From Ditylenchus dipsaci (Eukaryota; Nematoda; Chromadorea; Rhabditida; Anguinidae): 64,000 bases of DNA. Where the stretch lies: assembly GCA_004194705.1 (NCBI GenBank), contig SADC01000518.1, positions 16,976 through 80,975 of the forward strand, read 5' to 3'. The notes below the pieces were generated by a model. The model made no database searches, had not been told where the DNA came from, and worked only from the letters and a program-made list of their open reading frames with translations. Shown here in pieces: positions 35,100 to 47,112 of the stretch. The first letter of the stretch is position 1, and every line of letters starts with the position of its first letter. The position numbers and the translations under genes are program-made.

Positions 35100-37081
35100 A
35101 TGGACGCTATTCTAAAGAAGCCGCATGCCTCACATTCAAATCAAGGGAACAAAAAATATGTGCATCAAGGCAAGATGTATTTCAAAATATCAATCTTAGA
35201 GGTGCGAATGAGGGAAAGGTCTCAGTAGAATGCGATCAGCGAGTCGTTGGTGGATGCAAAGGCAGAGCTTGGTTTTGGGCTGCCACCGGAGAATTCATCA
35301 AGCAAGTCTCTTCCAATTTATATTTTCGTTAGGTAAAATAAACTTCATGTAGATTGATCACAGAACATGGGTGCGAAGCTAATCCATCTCATATTGTTGC
35401 TACAGCTATCAGAAACGAAGAAAAGCATTTAGCTACGACTACAACAATGGTACTGAATAAACTTCATGATTTAAAATATCATGCTTTTTGAGTCTAGAGA
35501 ACTGGAGAAATAATCTGCCAAGTGAGGAATCAAGCACGTGTGTCAGGAATACGAGACAATCTTCCACGTGTAGATGCTAGAAAAAGAGGCATTAGAAGGG
35601 CTCGAACCGACTCCGATGATTGCAAACCCCACCTGTTCCATCTGATGTTCAAGTAAATTATCTGACCTTTTTTCAACAGTTGTTTTTGATAACATAAATT
35701 TAGAGTATTGTTATTCCACATGCTTGTCGACTTTACAAGCAGTGAATGGACGTGAACCTGACCAGTGGCTTCTTGCAGATTCAGGAATGGATCAATCAAT
35801 TGTGGTCGCATCTTTATTTTCGGCCGCAAAAGCTATGAGCATTGGATTGAAAGTGTAAATCACATATTTGTAGATGGGACTTTTAAGATTTCTCCTCCTC
35901 TTTTTGAACAAGTACTGCTAATTTTTTTGGTTTTTTTGAAAAACACACATTAATTTCAGGTGTTCGTGGTCTTGGCTAAAAGAAAGGAATTCGTTTTTCC
36001 AATCGCCACGGCACTTCTGCCTAACAAAAGAGCCGTCACATATCGCCTTTTCTTCCGATTGCTTCACCAAGTCTTTCCAGCGCTTAAGCCAGACTCAATC
36101 TCTTGTGATTATGAACTAGCGATTCAAAATTCTGCAAGAGGAGAGTGGGAGGACATCTATATCGACGGCTGCTACTGGCATTTATGCGCAAATCTTTACA
36201 AGCATCTTCAGGAAGAAGGTTTATCATCCCGCTATGACAATGATGCCCAATTTGCTCACGAGGTCTGTTTTCAACAAATTTTCGTAAACAACTTTTATAC
36301 ATTTGTTCTCAAGAGTCGAAAAATAGTTGCTTTGGCTTGTGTTCCCGAGCAACATCTTGATGAATGCTTCAGTGCTCTGAAGAAATATTTGCGTGACATA
36401 CTTGCCCGATTTTGGAATGGTTTGAGAACAATTACCTTGGTTAGAATTTGCATCTTAATTTTTAGACTATCAAATTTTTATGCAGGACAAATGCAACAAA
36501 ATGGTAAAAGAAAAACAGCACGCTTTCCTATAGATTCATGGAACTTGGTTGATCGTATAAGAGATGGTAGAGATCGCACTAACAACTACGCTGGTAAAAT
36601 TGTCGGGTAGATTCATAAGAGTTTATGTCCAAAGTGTCGACTTTTAGAAGCTCATCATCGAAAGGTTGCCTGCGAACTTGGTGTGGCTCATCCAAACTTG
36701 TTTCGATTTATTGATTCTATGAAAGCAAGGCTAAGTTAATGTTTTCAAATAATTGTATTTATAATTTTAGCTAGTTCAGCGTGGTGTTGATGAAGCGTAC
36801 GATGAGATGATTCTAGGTCACAAACCGGTCAAATGTAAAAAATATCGCCAGGCTGATAAGAGAATAAAATCTTTGGTAAAAAATGCTCTGAAGAATTGGA
36901 AAGAGAACGTGCCTATAGAATATCTCTCTGGAGTTGCATACAATTTCCGAATGAGTCAAGGGCCATTTATATTCGTGGAAGCTAGCGAGGAATCGGGTGA
37001 ATCAGACGATGAACAAGGAGCTATGTCATTTTTTCTAAATGAAACATCTTCTGAAGGTAGCAGCTTTGTATTTACGGAGTA
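35100..37081 (+). pseudogene. MULE-family transposase, multi-exon and frame-broken
   Basis: MULE transposases excise and insert Mutator-like elements. Ordered segments fit the family: GCKGRAWFWAATGEF; TEHGCEANPSHIVATAIRNE (the usual H-x-x-x-P-x-x-H-like step); QVRNQARVSGIRDNLPRV; RIFIFGRKSYEHWIES; VDGTFKISPPLFEQ with the first catalytic Asp (codon 35873-35875); SCDYELAIQNSARGEW with the second Asp (36106-36108); GCYWHLCANLY with the C-x-x-H pair (36170-36181); PIDSWNLVDRIRD; and RTNN (36575-36586), after which the expected Glu is not seen. An exon at 36778-37081 encodes a basic then acidic tail ending SEGSSFVFTE. Introns are about 50 bp. At least five frame changes make this copy inactive as written. 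Confidence 0.82.
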
Positions 37082-37088
37082 AACTTTT

Positions 37089-37953
37089 ATGGCCTCTATA
37101 TTTTTTGCAGTCGTAGTGTCGCAAGTCGAAAGTAAATTAAAGAAAGATAAAATTGGTGACGAAGCAACGTTAGTAATTGCAGGTATGTTTCTAGTCTGTG
37201 TAATAACATATAATTTGCGTGGGATTTGTAGACACGAAGGATACACAGAAAGCATATTTAACTGTAGAAGATCTAGAGCGTCTGCAGCCTGGAGAATGTC
37301 TGAATGATGCTATTATAAATAGCTATTTGGATTTCGTCGTGAAAAGAAGTGAAAGCAGTCCTCTTCTGCCAACGGTTTGACAACTTTACACGTCTATATT
37401 TCTAGCCGTTTTTCAGGCGTTTGCTTTCGACACGCACTTTTACACTGAATTAGAGCAAAAAGGAATGGTTGATTTAAAGAAATGGACAAAGAAACTAGAT
37501 GTTTTTGCTTATGATATTCTAATTGTTCCTATCCATCAAACTGGTCATTGGGCACTTGTGGTCAGTTTGCTTATGTATTTATTACAACTATCTCTTTTTT
37601 AGATTGTCGACCTCAGAAGAAAAACGATCAGCTACTATGACTCACTTCTCGGAGATGGGGCTAACACTCTCAGGATCATCAGGTTTTTTCAATACGAGTT
37701 TGGTAAATACGTTTAAAATTTTAGAAAATTCCTGGAGCAAACAGAAAAGCCAGAAAATACAAACAGGTTCAATAAGAAGGTATGGCTATGTGACTCCCCA
37801 AAAGATATTCCGAAGCAAAAGAACGGGTACGACTGCGGTCTTTTTCTCTGCTGCTTTGCCGATCGGGTGTCAAAAGAAGAGAAGTTGGATTTCAATCAAG
37901 AGCAAATGCCGAAAATTCGCAAACAATTGCTGAGTCTCCTATCACGGGCATGA
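37089..37953 (+). CDS. Ulp1/SENP-type C48 cysteine protease in a MULE
   Basis: C48 proteases cleave SUMO or related modifiers from proteins. Exons: 37089-37182, 37232-37374, 37417-37560, 37603-37702 and 37725-37953, with introns of 49, 42, 42 and an anomalous 22 nt. Landmarks: LQPGECLNDAIINSYLDF; HQTGHWALV with catalytic His (37546-37548); IVDLRRKTISYYDSL with catalytic Asp (37639-37641); and the PKQKNGYDCGLFL block with catalytic Cys (37834-37836). The triad and oxyanion Gln are intact. Only the 22-nt gap near 37703-37724 breaks the frame. The gene starts 7 nt after the transposase stop; it may be a separate gene (ATG at 37089) or the C-terminal part of a fused protein. Plant Kaonashi MULEs carry Ulp1-like genes; a nematode MULE doing so would be a parallel. 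Confidence 0.85.
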
Positions 37954-38030
37954 TTTTGTTCCTTTTGTCATTGCACATTTTGTTGGCACCCTCTTCACTG
38001 TTATTGTTACACACTTGTTGGAACCTCCTC

Positions 38031-38036
38031 AATAAA
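38031..38036 (+). terminator. Poly(A) signal AATAAA after the protease gene
   Basis: First AATAAA downstream of the C48 stop codon, 78 nt away, in an appropriate T-rich context. Confidence 0.6.
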
Positions 38037-38089
38037 TATCTCTAACAAAACATGTCTATGAGCTTTACTCAAAGGCCTGTACGTGTTCT

Positions 38090-38280
38090 TTAAGTTAATC
38101 GTGTTCAGTAAGACAGTGTCATGGCACCACTTTTGAATAATGATCTTGGTTTGTCGGCTTAGAGGGGCATCATCTTATTGAAGAAAATCAAGGTTCGCCC
38201 TTGGCCCTTCGAAGTTGCTCTGCATCATGGGTGCCTTCACGTGGCGTAGAGCGTTAGTACACATCAATCAGAGGTGAAAA
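38090..38280 (-). pseudogene. Tc1/mariner transposase fragment
   Basis: The minus strand reads ALRHVKAPMMQSNFEGP, then LDFLQ, a stop, and DDAPLSRQTKIIIQKWCHDT. This resembles the FxQQDNAP-H region around the second catalytic Asp of Tc1/mariner transposases. Short and stop-containing. It lies inside the right part of the Mutator-like element. Confidence 0.45.
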
Positions 38281-39035
38281 CTAAACCCGTTAAATAATTT
38301 TTAGTTTCGGATTTCAAGTCATTAAGATATTGAATTTTTTTTCCATATCATAGAGAGAGAGTTGAAAAGAACTGATATAGTAGTGCTCGCTCAAACTTTT
38401 TCCTTCTCTACACTTCAATAAAACCAAAAGGATTCGGTGTATAGGCGTTTAGGCGGTGTCAAGAGTGGTTTTGTATCGAAATAGTGTTATATCGAGAGTA
38501 GACTGTATCGCCAATAAAAAGAAACAACAATTGAAGGGGTACTATAGTATTTCTTATGTGTCACTGGTATACCGATAAAAAAAACCCCCTGCGGGGGCCT
38601 GCTGTGAAGTCAACTTTTTTCACTTAGTAGAAGCTTCAAGCGCAGAATAAACCAGCGTATATTAAAACGGAATCGAACTTGTTTGTTAGGAATTATGTCT
38701 ATCAATTGTTATCCGAGCATCAACTAAGTGAGTTACTGAAGTAAAAGTATTATTTTGTATAAAGAGCTCCCTGAAGTAAACAAGTTCCACTACCCCAACA
38801 TTACTCCCTGGATTCAGCCAAGTTGCGCAGTCAGCCAATTTGCGCCGGCGGATGTGGCGGAATAATATCAACGGAAAAATGTCCGACGGAAAAATGTCCA
38901 ACGGAAAAATGGTCTGACGGAAAAATGTCCAACGGAAAAATGGTCTGACGGAAAAATGTCCAACGGAAAAATGGTCTGACGGAAAAATGACCACGGAAAA
39001 ATGTCCACGGAAAAATGTCCAACGGAAAAATGTCC

Positions 39036-39714
39036 AATTCCCTCGAAAATTGGTTTTTTTTCAAAATTTTTTTCAAAATCGTTAAACTTTTACGTCACCC
39101 CTGGAGACCGGCAAATAGTGTCATCCATTCTCCACCTTCCTTCCTGAATGACCCTTCCTGGGTACCCCTTCCCTTCTGGCTACCCTTTTACTGGGTAACC
39201 CTTCTTGCCCATTAACTTGCCGCCAGCTTCCTCCGGGGTACTTTCTTTATAGTCCGCATACTTTCCAGGTTTTTCGGCCCGGTGTTTGAATTTTACACTG
39301 TTTTCGTTATTTTTAATTTTAAGCAATGCAATAACATCTTAGCACATTGTTGTAGCGCAGCTCCATAGCTACTGAACCCATTTTACAATTTTTTCAAATC
39401 GGAGCGGTGAGAAAAGACTTTTTGAAAAAGATCAGTTTTTTGTAACCTTCCTGCCCATTAACTTGCCGCTAGCTTCCTCACTCTCAGTCCCACACTCCTT
39501 GTGCACGTGGCTTTAGTCGCAGGCTAAAGCTATTGCACATTACGACGCGTACAAATCAAAATCCCAAAATCAACAAGATTAAAATTTTAAAAACTGCGAA
39601 TTCAAAAAAGGCACGAATAACCCAACGGTTAGCCACCTAAAAACATCGGAGGATTTTCCCCAAAATTTTTCAGAAGAAATATGACAACATTTTAAAAATG
39701 CCATCTGCCCCTTC
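39036..39714. other. Noncoding stretch with a short duplication
   Basis: A segment cccattaacttgccgccag lies at about 39207 and nearly identically at 39451. No gene recognised. Confidence 0.4.
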
Positions 39715-39868
39715 CATCTAAGTAAACAGTTCACTAACAAGCAACGAGGACGACGACTTTACATTACACGATGATGTGGAAGAGGACAATGAAGAACATT
39801 CCCCTAGTAATAGTGTCAAAAAACTGAAATGCAAACATTTCTCCGTCCAGTTTGCTCCACCACAGTGA
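39715..39868 (+). CDS. Possible acidic exon, unknown protein
   Basis: Open frame reading VNSSLTSNEDDDFTLHDDVE, EDNEEHSPSNSVKK and CKHFSVQFAPPQ before a stop at 39867. Strongly acidic and coding-like, but without neighbouring exons or a recognised family. Confidence 0.35.
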
Positions 39869-40193
39869 CAAGACATCAAGATTAAAATCATTTCTCGCCT
39901 CAATAATGAGCAGAAAAAAAAATCACTAAACTAGAAAGTCCACACCGATAAACTTGCGCAGTTGCTTTCTATTTGCTAGCTGGTTGTACTAGATTTTAAA
40001 ATTATGCCTGGCCTAGGCAGGTGCAAAGTATAAATTCTGATTTTTTTTCGAAATTTGGGCGCATTAACATGAATAGCAATCTCTAGCAAGCAACCATAGC
40101 CTTTTCGATAATCAGCAAGAATACTAGAAGTGGAAATGTTAAAATATAAGAGCATTATTTTCCAATTTCTTTATTTTGTAATGTGAACAACAA

Positions 40194-40677
40194 CTATTCC
40201 CAACAATTTGATGTACTCTTATAGTATTTCTTCTTCACAGGGGAATTGCCATAGACTGTTTTGTCCTTAGCTGCGGCTTCTCCAACAACTTTGACGATGG
40301 TAGACTGCTCCTTTGGCTTGTTCGGACTAAAAATCATGTGTAAATAGGTGTATCATCTCCTTCAATAACATTGATGTCTTGCCACGGTCCCACGTGTTTT
40401 ATTAAAATTTAACTCAAGAAAATTTGCCAATCTGCTCATTATCAAGTCTAACTTTTCAAACAAGTTTTTTTGTTGAACAGACAATTTAAAAAAATACAGG
40501 ATCATGACAATAAGATCTTTGCACAGCTTCCATGTTAAAACCTAGCTATTGATCCTTGAATTATTTTAAGGAAAAGAGCTTACCTTTTCGGCAAAACGAC
40601 GGAAGTAGACTGACGAACACGCTTGCCTGTAATCACTGGAGTAGGTCGCACCCCTTCACTCTGTCCAACTGGTCGTC
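40194..40677 (-). CDS. 3-prime part of a gene for a basic protein, unknown
   Basis: Two clean exons on the minus strand. Exon 40584-40677 codes GRPVGQSEGVRPTPVITGKR and RQSTSVVLPK, with a gtaagc donor. Exon 40194-40326, after a ttttag acceptor, joins in phase and codes SPNKPKEQSTIVKVVGEAAA, then NSPVKKKYYKSTSNCWE and a stop. AATAAA follows near 40172. Lys/Ser/Pro-rich, with no family recognised. Unlike most genes here the frame is unbroken. The upstream part is lost or separated by the solo MULE end at 40738. Confidence 0.6.
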
Positions 40678-40737
40678 CTTAAACAGACGTTCAAGCTCCC
40701 AAAAAAAGAAATAAGTAAGCATACATGAATTTCTTAA

Positions 40738-40856
40738 AAATGACCACGGAAAAATGTCCACGGAAAAATGTCCAACGGAAAAATGTCCAATTCCCTATTG
40801 TGGGCCGGGATATTGTGGCTGCGGCGATATTGTGGCCCGGGGATATTGTGTCACGA
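40738..40856. mobile_element. Solo Mutator-like terminal repeat plus GATATTGTGGC block
   Basis: 40738-40796 repeats the outer end of the right arm at 38990-39042 exactly in order, then diverges at attccct. The flank (40797-40850) is the ggatattgtggc block also found at 34795-34838. Confidence 0.75.
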
Positions 40857-42049
<1,193 letters not shown>

Positions 42050-42123
42050 AGTGATCAACAGGTCTCGTCTTCAAGATCCCTTTCTTCATCACATCTGACT
42101 GTATGCGCATGTTCTTTTTCGAC

Positions 42124-42129
42124 AATAAA
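42124..42129 (+). terminator. Poly(A) signal of polyubiquitin
   Basis: AATAAA 75 nt after the stop codon, followed by a T-rich region (ttgttttcctctcttgctct). Confidence 0.75.
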
Positions 42130-42260
42130 ATGTGTTGACTCAGCACTTGTTTTCCTCTCTTGCTCTCGCAGCGGCTTTTCAATTAACGATGTCAGGAAGT
42201 GTGATCGCCGTGTGGGCGAAGTATTTTCTTTTTGAGTTGGAAAATCAGTGATTAAAGAAA

Positions 42261-42502
42261 CCGTAATTACTCTATTAAACGGTCATGCCCGTTTAATATT
42301 CAACCCTCGAAAATTGTGAGGTCGATCTCAGGATTTCGGGGTGCTCGACTAAAATCTAAAACATGGAATCGATAAAGCTCGTGAGAGTTAAGAAAATTCA
42401 TCTAACAGCTTTGCAAAATATTCACTCTGCTCCGAGATATAAGTCCTCAAAGTTGAGGGGGCCGTTTATTAGAGAGTGCCCGTTTAATAGAGTAAATACT
42501 GT
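42261..42502. mobile_element. ACCGTAATTACTCTATTAAA hairpin element
   Basis: Left ccgtaattactctattaaac and right gtttaatagagtaaatactg pair; inner cggtcatgcccgtttaat and complement. Directly downstream of polyubiquitin. Confidence 0.75.
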
Positions 42503-43232
42503 GTCAGTAATACTAGTGTGCGATGTTGTATTGGGCTTTTATTCTCTTACAATATGCGAAGAGATAGGCAATGTGATCCGATTGTGGTGGTTTTTTTTTT
42601 CAATGTTCAGTGTGTTATTTGCATTTGTATGCAGTCAACTGTGTGTAGCGAAAAAATTCCCGTTTTTAAATGGCGTAACTTTCTGGCTGTATTTCGGAAT
42701 TTCGTTTTTACAAGGGCTCTAATCTACGATCGATACCTTGTTTTTTACCCATTTTTTAATTTTTTGCCTTGGTCCCCCTATTTTTTTTCTCATTTTTTTT
42801 TTATTTTGCCTTGGTCCCTCTGTTGTTCTTTGAATACTTTATTTAGTGTATACTCGAACAATCACAAATCTAAGCATAAATGTTAACCATTCTATCAAAA
42901 AGCATTTTCAAATAATGATAATAATAATGGTGATAAAAACCCTAAGAAAACAGCTGGGGACCAAGGAAAAAAACAGGAAAAAACCGTTTTCAACATAAAC
43001 CGTTTTCTTCATTTTTCCAAATTTTAGTCATTTTTTGAGTACTAAGTACTGAGACGCTGTTGCAGCGCCCAACGCTTGAAAAAACTTTCGACCAGTATTT
43101 GAGGCGTCGAATCTTATTCTTTTTTCTATTCGAAGCTCTATCATTGAAGGCTAAAAATCAATATTTTATTGTGAAATTGTAAAGGCTAAAAATAGCGATG
43201 AAAGAGGAGACTCTCCTCTACAAAATGACATA

Positions 43233-43416
43233 CAGTCAACTCTCGATACAGTGTACCCTCGATATAGTGTAGATCTCGATATAGTGTATATTTTTTCAAC
43301 CTCATTTAGTCAGCTCTAAGCCAAACTGGCTTACAATGTACCCTCGATATAGTGTAACCCTCGATATAGTGTAGATTTTTCCTGGTACCAGCCTACACTG
43401 TTTCGAGAGTTGACTG
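43233..43416. mobile_element. 184-bp pogo-like MITE with paralogous empty site
   Basis: Ends cagtcaactctcgatacagt and complement, flanked by TA. The duplicated block B-prime shows the unoccupied site (gacatacaacactacggtag, 44617-44636) with a single TA, confirming the 2-bp duplication. Interior has repeated cctcgatatagtgta. Confidence 0.93.
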
Positions 43417-43919
43417 TAAAACACTACGGTAGAAATATTTAAGCAATATGTCTTGCATTTTTATGCAGTTAACTGTATGTAGCGAAAAAATTCACGTTTC
43501 TAAATGGCTTAACTTTCTGATTGTATTTCGGAATTTTACAGGGGCTCTAATCTACGATTGGTATCTTGTTTTTTTCCCATTTCTTATTTTTTTGCCTTGG
43601 CCCCCCCCTGTTGTTTTTTTTTCTCATTTTTTGTTTTATTTTGCCTTGGTCCCTCTGTTTTCTTTGGATACTTTATTTAGTGTATACTCGAACAATCATA
43701 AATCTAAGCATAAATGTTAACCATTCTATCAAAATACATTTTCAAATAATAGTAATAATAATAATGATAAAAACCCTAAGAAAACAACTGGGGGACTAAG
43801 GAAAAAAATAAAAAACAGGAAAAAAACAGTAGGGGAGGGGGGGACCTATGCAAAACATGGACCGGATTCGATAACAGAGCCGGAAAGGGGGCGACAATGT
43901 AATCTACCTTATATTAGGG

Positions 43920-44304
43920 TAGGGTTGTGAAAGACAATATTCTCTGTAAGAATCTAGATTCTTACCGATATCAAAAATGGGAGAATAATCTTTTTCGATT
44001 TTTTTACCTTTCGTCCAACATTTTTTGCAGTTTTTTTGGTGTTACCTTTACTCTTTTGAACTTTTCAGCCACAATGCTGAAGCTAATTAAACCGCTATCA
44101 CGGAAAAATCAGGTGGACAACCACTAAAATGACCACTGGCCAACCAGTGACTCCCACTGGAAAGCCAGAAAGTCTGAAATTCAGTGGATTGCCACTGGAA
44201 TTTCAGGTTGATTATTTCTGATTCTTACCAAAAAAAGATTCTTTCCGAGAATTATCTCGAGAATATTCTCGGAAAGAATCCTACCGGGAAAATTCACAAC
44301 CCTA
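43920..44304. mobile_element. hAT-type MITE with GAATATTCTC-type interior
   Basis: Ends tagggttgtgaa and ttcacaaccctA with perfect 8-bp duplications tattaggg (43912-43919 and 44305-44312). The interior has self-complementary agaatctagattctta and gagaatattctc. Confidence 0.88.
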
Positions 44305-44728
44305 TATTAGGGTATTCTTCCGTATTGTGGTCACTGGAGCTGTACAAAAAGACTCTTACGAAGCACATGCTTCAAAAATGACGGAAGTTCAAGTTTTCTT
44401 CATTTTTTCCAAATTTTAGTCATTTTTTGGAGTGCTAAGTACTGAGACGCTGTTGCAGCGCCCAACACTTGATTAAACTTTTGACCAGTATTTGAGGCGT
44501 CGAAACTTATTCTTTTTTCAATTCGAAGCTCTATCCTTGAAGGCTAAAAATCGATATTTTATTGTGAAATTGTAAAAGCTAAAAATAGCGATGAAGAAGA
44601 GACTCTCCTTTACGAAATGACATACAACACTACGGTAGAAATATTTCAGCAGTATGTCTCCTTGCCAAAATGATTGTGCGCCAATGCGAGCCGGCACAAT
44701 TTGACGTTGCCTCAATTTGAGTCTGCAC

Positions 44729-45442
44729 CAGGGCTGGGCACGGGCCGGCCCGGAGCGGGCCTTAAAACTTCAGGCCCGTGGCCTGGCCGGTCGGCCCGGT
44801 AAATCAGATATAACCTGGAATTTCTCGAACTTCAAAATTATGATTTTAAATTTTCATGAAAATATATATTTTTATTTCATAATAACGGTTTATTTCTTGG
44901 ACCCAGGTTGTTAACCATATCGCCAGGCATTGACACTTCATTTTTTGGACAAAATCCAACAAAAGGTATATCAGAGCAATACGAAACAGCATTAAGTCTG
45001 ATAGTTGATAAAGAGATTTCAAACCTTAAAAAGTTCAAAACAAAATTGACTTAAAATTGTTCCGAGCATGCATGCATTAAGCATAATAAACAAAAAATCG
45101 ATAAAAATCAGAATAGGTTAGTACTAAAAGCTATTTTTATTATAAAAAGCGCTAAAGCAAAATAAGAAGTGTGTATATGTAGTTAGACATACAAGCTGTT
45201 AAAGAGATAAAGAGTATTTCATGTAAATAAGAGGTCAAAACAGCTTTTTTTGGTTTATTTCAACGCCAAATTTAGCACAAAAAAATAAAATTCTGATATT
45301 TTGTTACTTAAAAAATGTTAGAATTGTGCTTTAGAAATTTTCGGGCTTTTCGGGCCGGGCTCGGCCGACAACCTTCCGGGCCGGGCTTTTATAGTTAAGC
45401 AGCGGGCCAGGCCGACCAAAACCCGGCCCGTGCACAGCCCTG
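44729..45442. mobile_element. hAT-type MITE with GGGCCGGGCC arms
   Basis: Ends cagggctgggcacgggcc and ggcccgtgcacagccctg, with perfect 8-bp duplications gtctgcac (44721-44728 and 45443-45450). Both ends hold clusters of cgggccgggc; the 550-bp centre is AT-rich. Related to 59743-60253. Confidence 0.92.
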
Positions 45443-45450
45443 GTCTGCAC

Positions 45451-46339
45451 CAAATTCAATTAGGCGCCGAGTCTCTTTTTGAGTCTCGCTTGCTGAGTCT
45501 CTTTTGCCACGGCCCAGTTGAAAAACATGGTGAGGCAGGCGAAGAATACAAAAATTTTGAATTTTAACGTTCTGCCATAAAAGTGGCCCCCTTTCATTCC
45601 CTTCCCCTCCCAATACAGCCCTTACTCTCTTTAAAATTCAAAAGGCGCCAATTTAAATTTTTCAAATTTTGACTAAAAAACATGATACCCTTTTGGTTCT
45701 CATGAAATCGGGGTCGAGAAACACGAATATGAATTTATCTCCTCCACCTGATCAGTCTTCGTGGGGGGGGGATAAGATTCGTCACTGTAACGATCTAACT
45801 CCAAAACCTTTGATGGTTACTTACCTTAGACATGATTCCGAGAAGTACTCTTGATCATAAAATGCATATAGAGTCCCTTTTAACGGATATATACCGATGC
45901 CAGGGATTGAGTAGGTATGCCATTAGGGGGAGTAGGTAGACGTGGATAATTACGATAGGAATCGTCTGGACTAGCCTTATAAAATAAAAGGACTAATATG
46001 ATATAAAGTAAGGCTGTATAAGGGGTTGAGGCACTTGAGAAAAACAGCTTTGGTTCAAACACTAATTGGCTCAGCGTCGCAAAAGGAAGAATTGACATTA
46101 ATGCATTTTGTTGGCAATCGAAAATGACGACAACGTATTTGTCACAAATGACAAAATGGCGCCTAATCATTTGGCACAAACGACAAAATGACACCAACTC
46201 AAATGGCACCGGTGCAGAATCATTTTGGCGCCAACAACATTTGGGCGCCAGCTCGCATTGGCGGAGAATCATTTGACGAGCTGACCTACTACCAATATTT
46301 CACGTTGGGACAAAGTCTTTATCAACGAAGAACCGGCAT
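45451..46339. other. Noncoding stretch with G-run foldback fragments
   Basis: 45480-45860 shares segments with 51350-51740 (cacggcccagttgaaaaa, tcatgaaatcgggg). 46100-46265 has loose aaatgacaccaactcaaatggcacc-like repetition (units under 20 bp). No gene recognised. Confidence 0.45.
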
Positions 46340-46348
46340 GACTTATGT

Positions 46349-46503
46349 GGCAACCGGACATTTAGCATAATTTGTGAAATTTGTCCGCGGACATTTAGCA
46401 TAATTTTTCGGTATGATTCGGTTGTTTCGCCCGAATCATACCAAAAAATTATGCTAAATGTCCGCGGACAAATTGCACAAATTATGCTAAATGTCCGGTT
46501 GCC
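46349..46503. mobile_element. 155-bp Mutator-like MITE with 9-bp duplication
   Basis: Ends ggcaaccggacatttagcat and complement, with perfect 9-bp duplications gacttatgt (46340-46348 and 46504-46512). Arms pair through the centre, including tccgcgga near each arm. A 9-bp duplication is typical of Mutator-like elements. Confidence 0.85.
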
Positions 46504-46512
46504 GACTTATGT

Positions 46513-47112
46513 GGCCCTATTTTGTCCCTTCCAACACAGCCTTTGTCCCTCTTAAAATTACTTTTCTAGGCTTTTAATAATCATAACATAAAAATAGTGT
46601 TTAGTCATCCTTGAAAATGATGATGTCAATTTCCATCTTTTAGGAGTATCCACGTACTTTTTCCGGGTTCTTTGTCCTAATGACCAAGGCAAAAAAGTAA
46701 AATTTGGGTAATAAAAATACTTTTTGCAAAAATGAACGGTGGTGTCCTTGAAACACGTTTCCAACACGTTAAAAGTTCTAAAAAATCAACAACATCGTTT
46801 TGGGCTGTTTTGGAAGTACTCCGAATAACTCAAAGGACCACAATAGGTACCAAGGCACAGTACTTGACCCACATTTGTCCAATTGGCGGCAAATGGGCCA
46901 GCCTTACTCATAATTTAGCTTATCCACGTGCAGCTTCATATTTTAGAGGTCCTGAAAGGATAGTTCTCAGTTCAAATTTGTTTATAAATTTAAAAATAAT
47001 CTGAATTTTATCTATGTCTTTAGCAATCTTTTAGGTCTTGCTAATAAGCTTCCAGAACAATTTCCAGTCTTTAAAATGTATTGAATGAATTTTCAATTTC
47101 ATTTTTAATTAT
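46513..47112. other. Noncoding stretch upstream of the isomerase gene
   Basis: 46505-46560 resembles the inner part of the G-run foldbacks. The remainder has no recognised feature; the isomerase promoter is presumably here. Confidence 0.35.

Larger units (their letters stand above)
34842..39035. mobile_element. Mutator-like element carrying an Ulp1-type protease
   Basis: Bounded by inverted arms of about 140-165 bp (34842-34980 and 38872-39035), each a tandem array of ggacatttttccgttgg units whose variants occur in the same order on both sides, so they are true terminal inverted repeats. Between them, in one direction, lie a broken MULE transposase (35100-37081), a C48 protease gene (37089-37953) and an AATAAA (38031-38036), followed by a Tc1 fragment. 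A third, solo copy of the end lies at 40738-40796. No clean 9-11 bp target duplication was found, so exact ends are provisional. Confidence 0.7.
42600..44665. repeat. Tandem segmental duplication with independent insertions
   Basis: A block A (42620-42990) followed by B (43000-43232) recurs as A-prime (43458-43830) and B-prime (44390-44635). The first copy carries a pogo-like MITE after B; the second carries an inserted segment (about 43830-44388) containing a hAT-type MITE. Shared landmarks: tactcgaacaatc in A and ctgagacgctgttgcagcgc in B. Blocks are highly similar, so the duplication is fairly recent. Confidence 0.85.

Noticed and set aside
38400..38508. Another pogo-like MITE ending gagagtagactgta
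   Set aside because: Only one end is recognisable; no paired left terminus.
34643..39076. Frames such as repeated FRWTFFRG and PTEKCP
   Set aside because: Translations of the ggacatttttccg terminal repeats of the Mutator-like element, not proteins.
44341..46272. Minus-strand frames around 45395-45613 and 45880-46272
   Set aside because: The first lies in MITE and foldback sequence; the second has low-complexity hydrophobic composition, no splice context and no family match.
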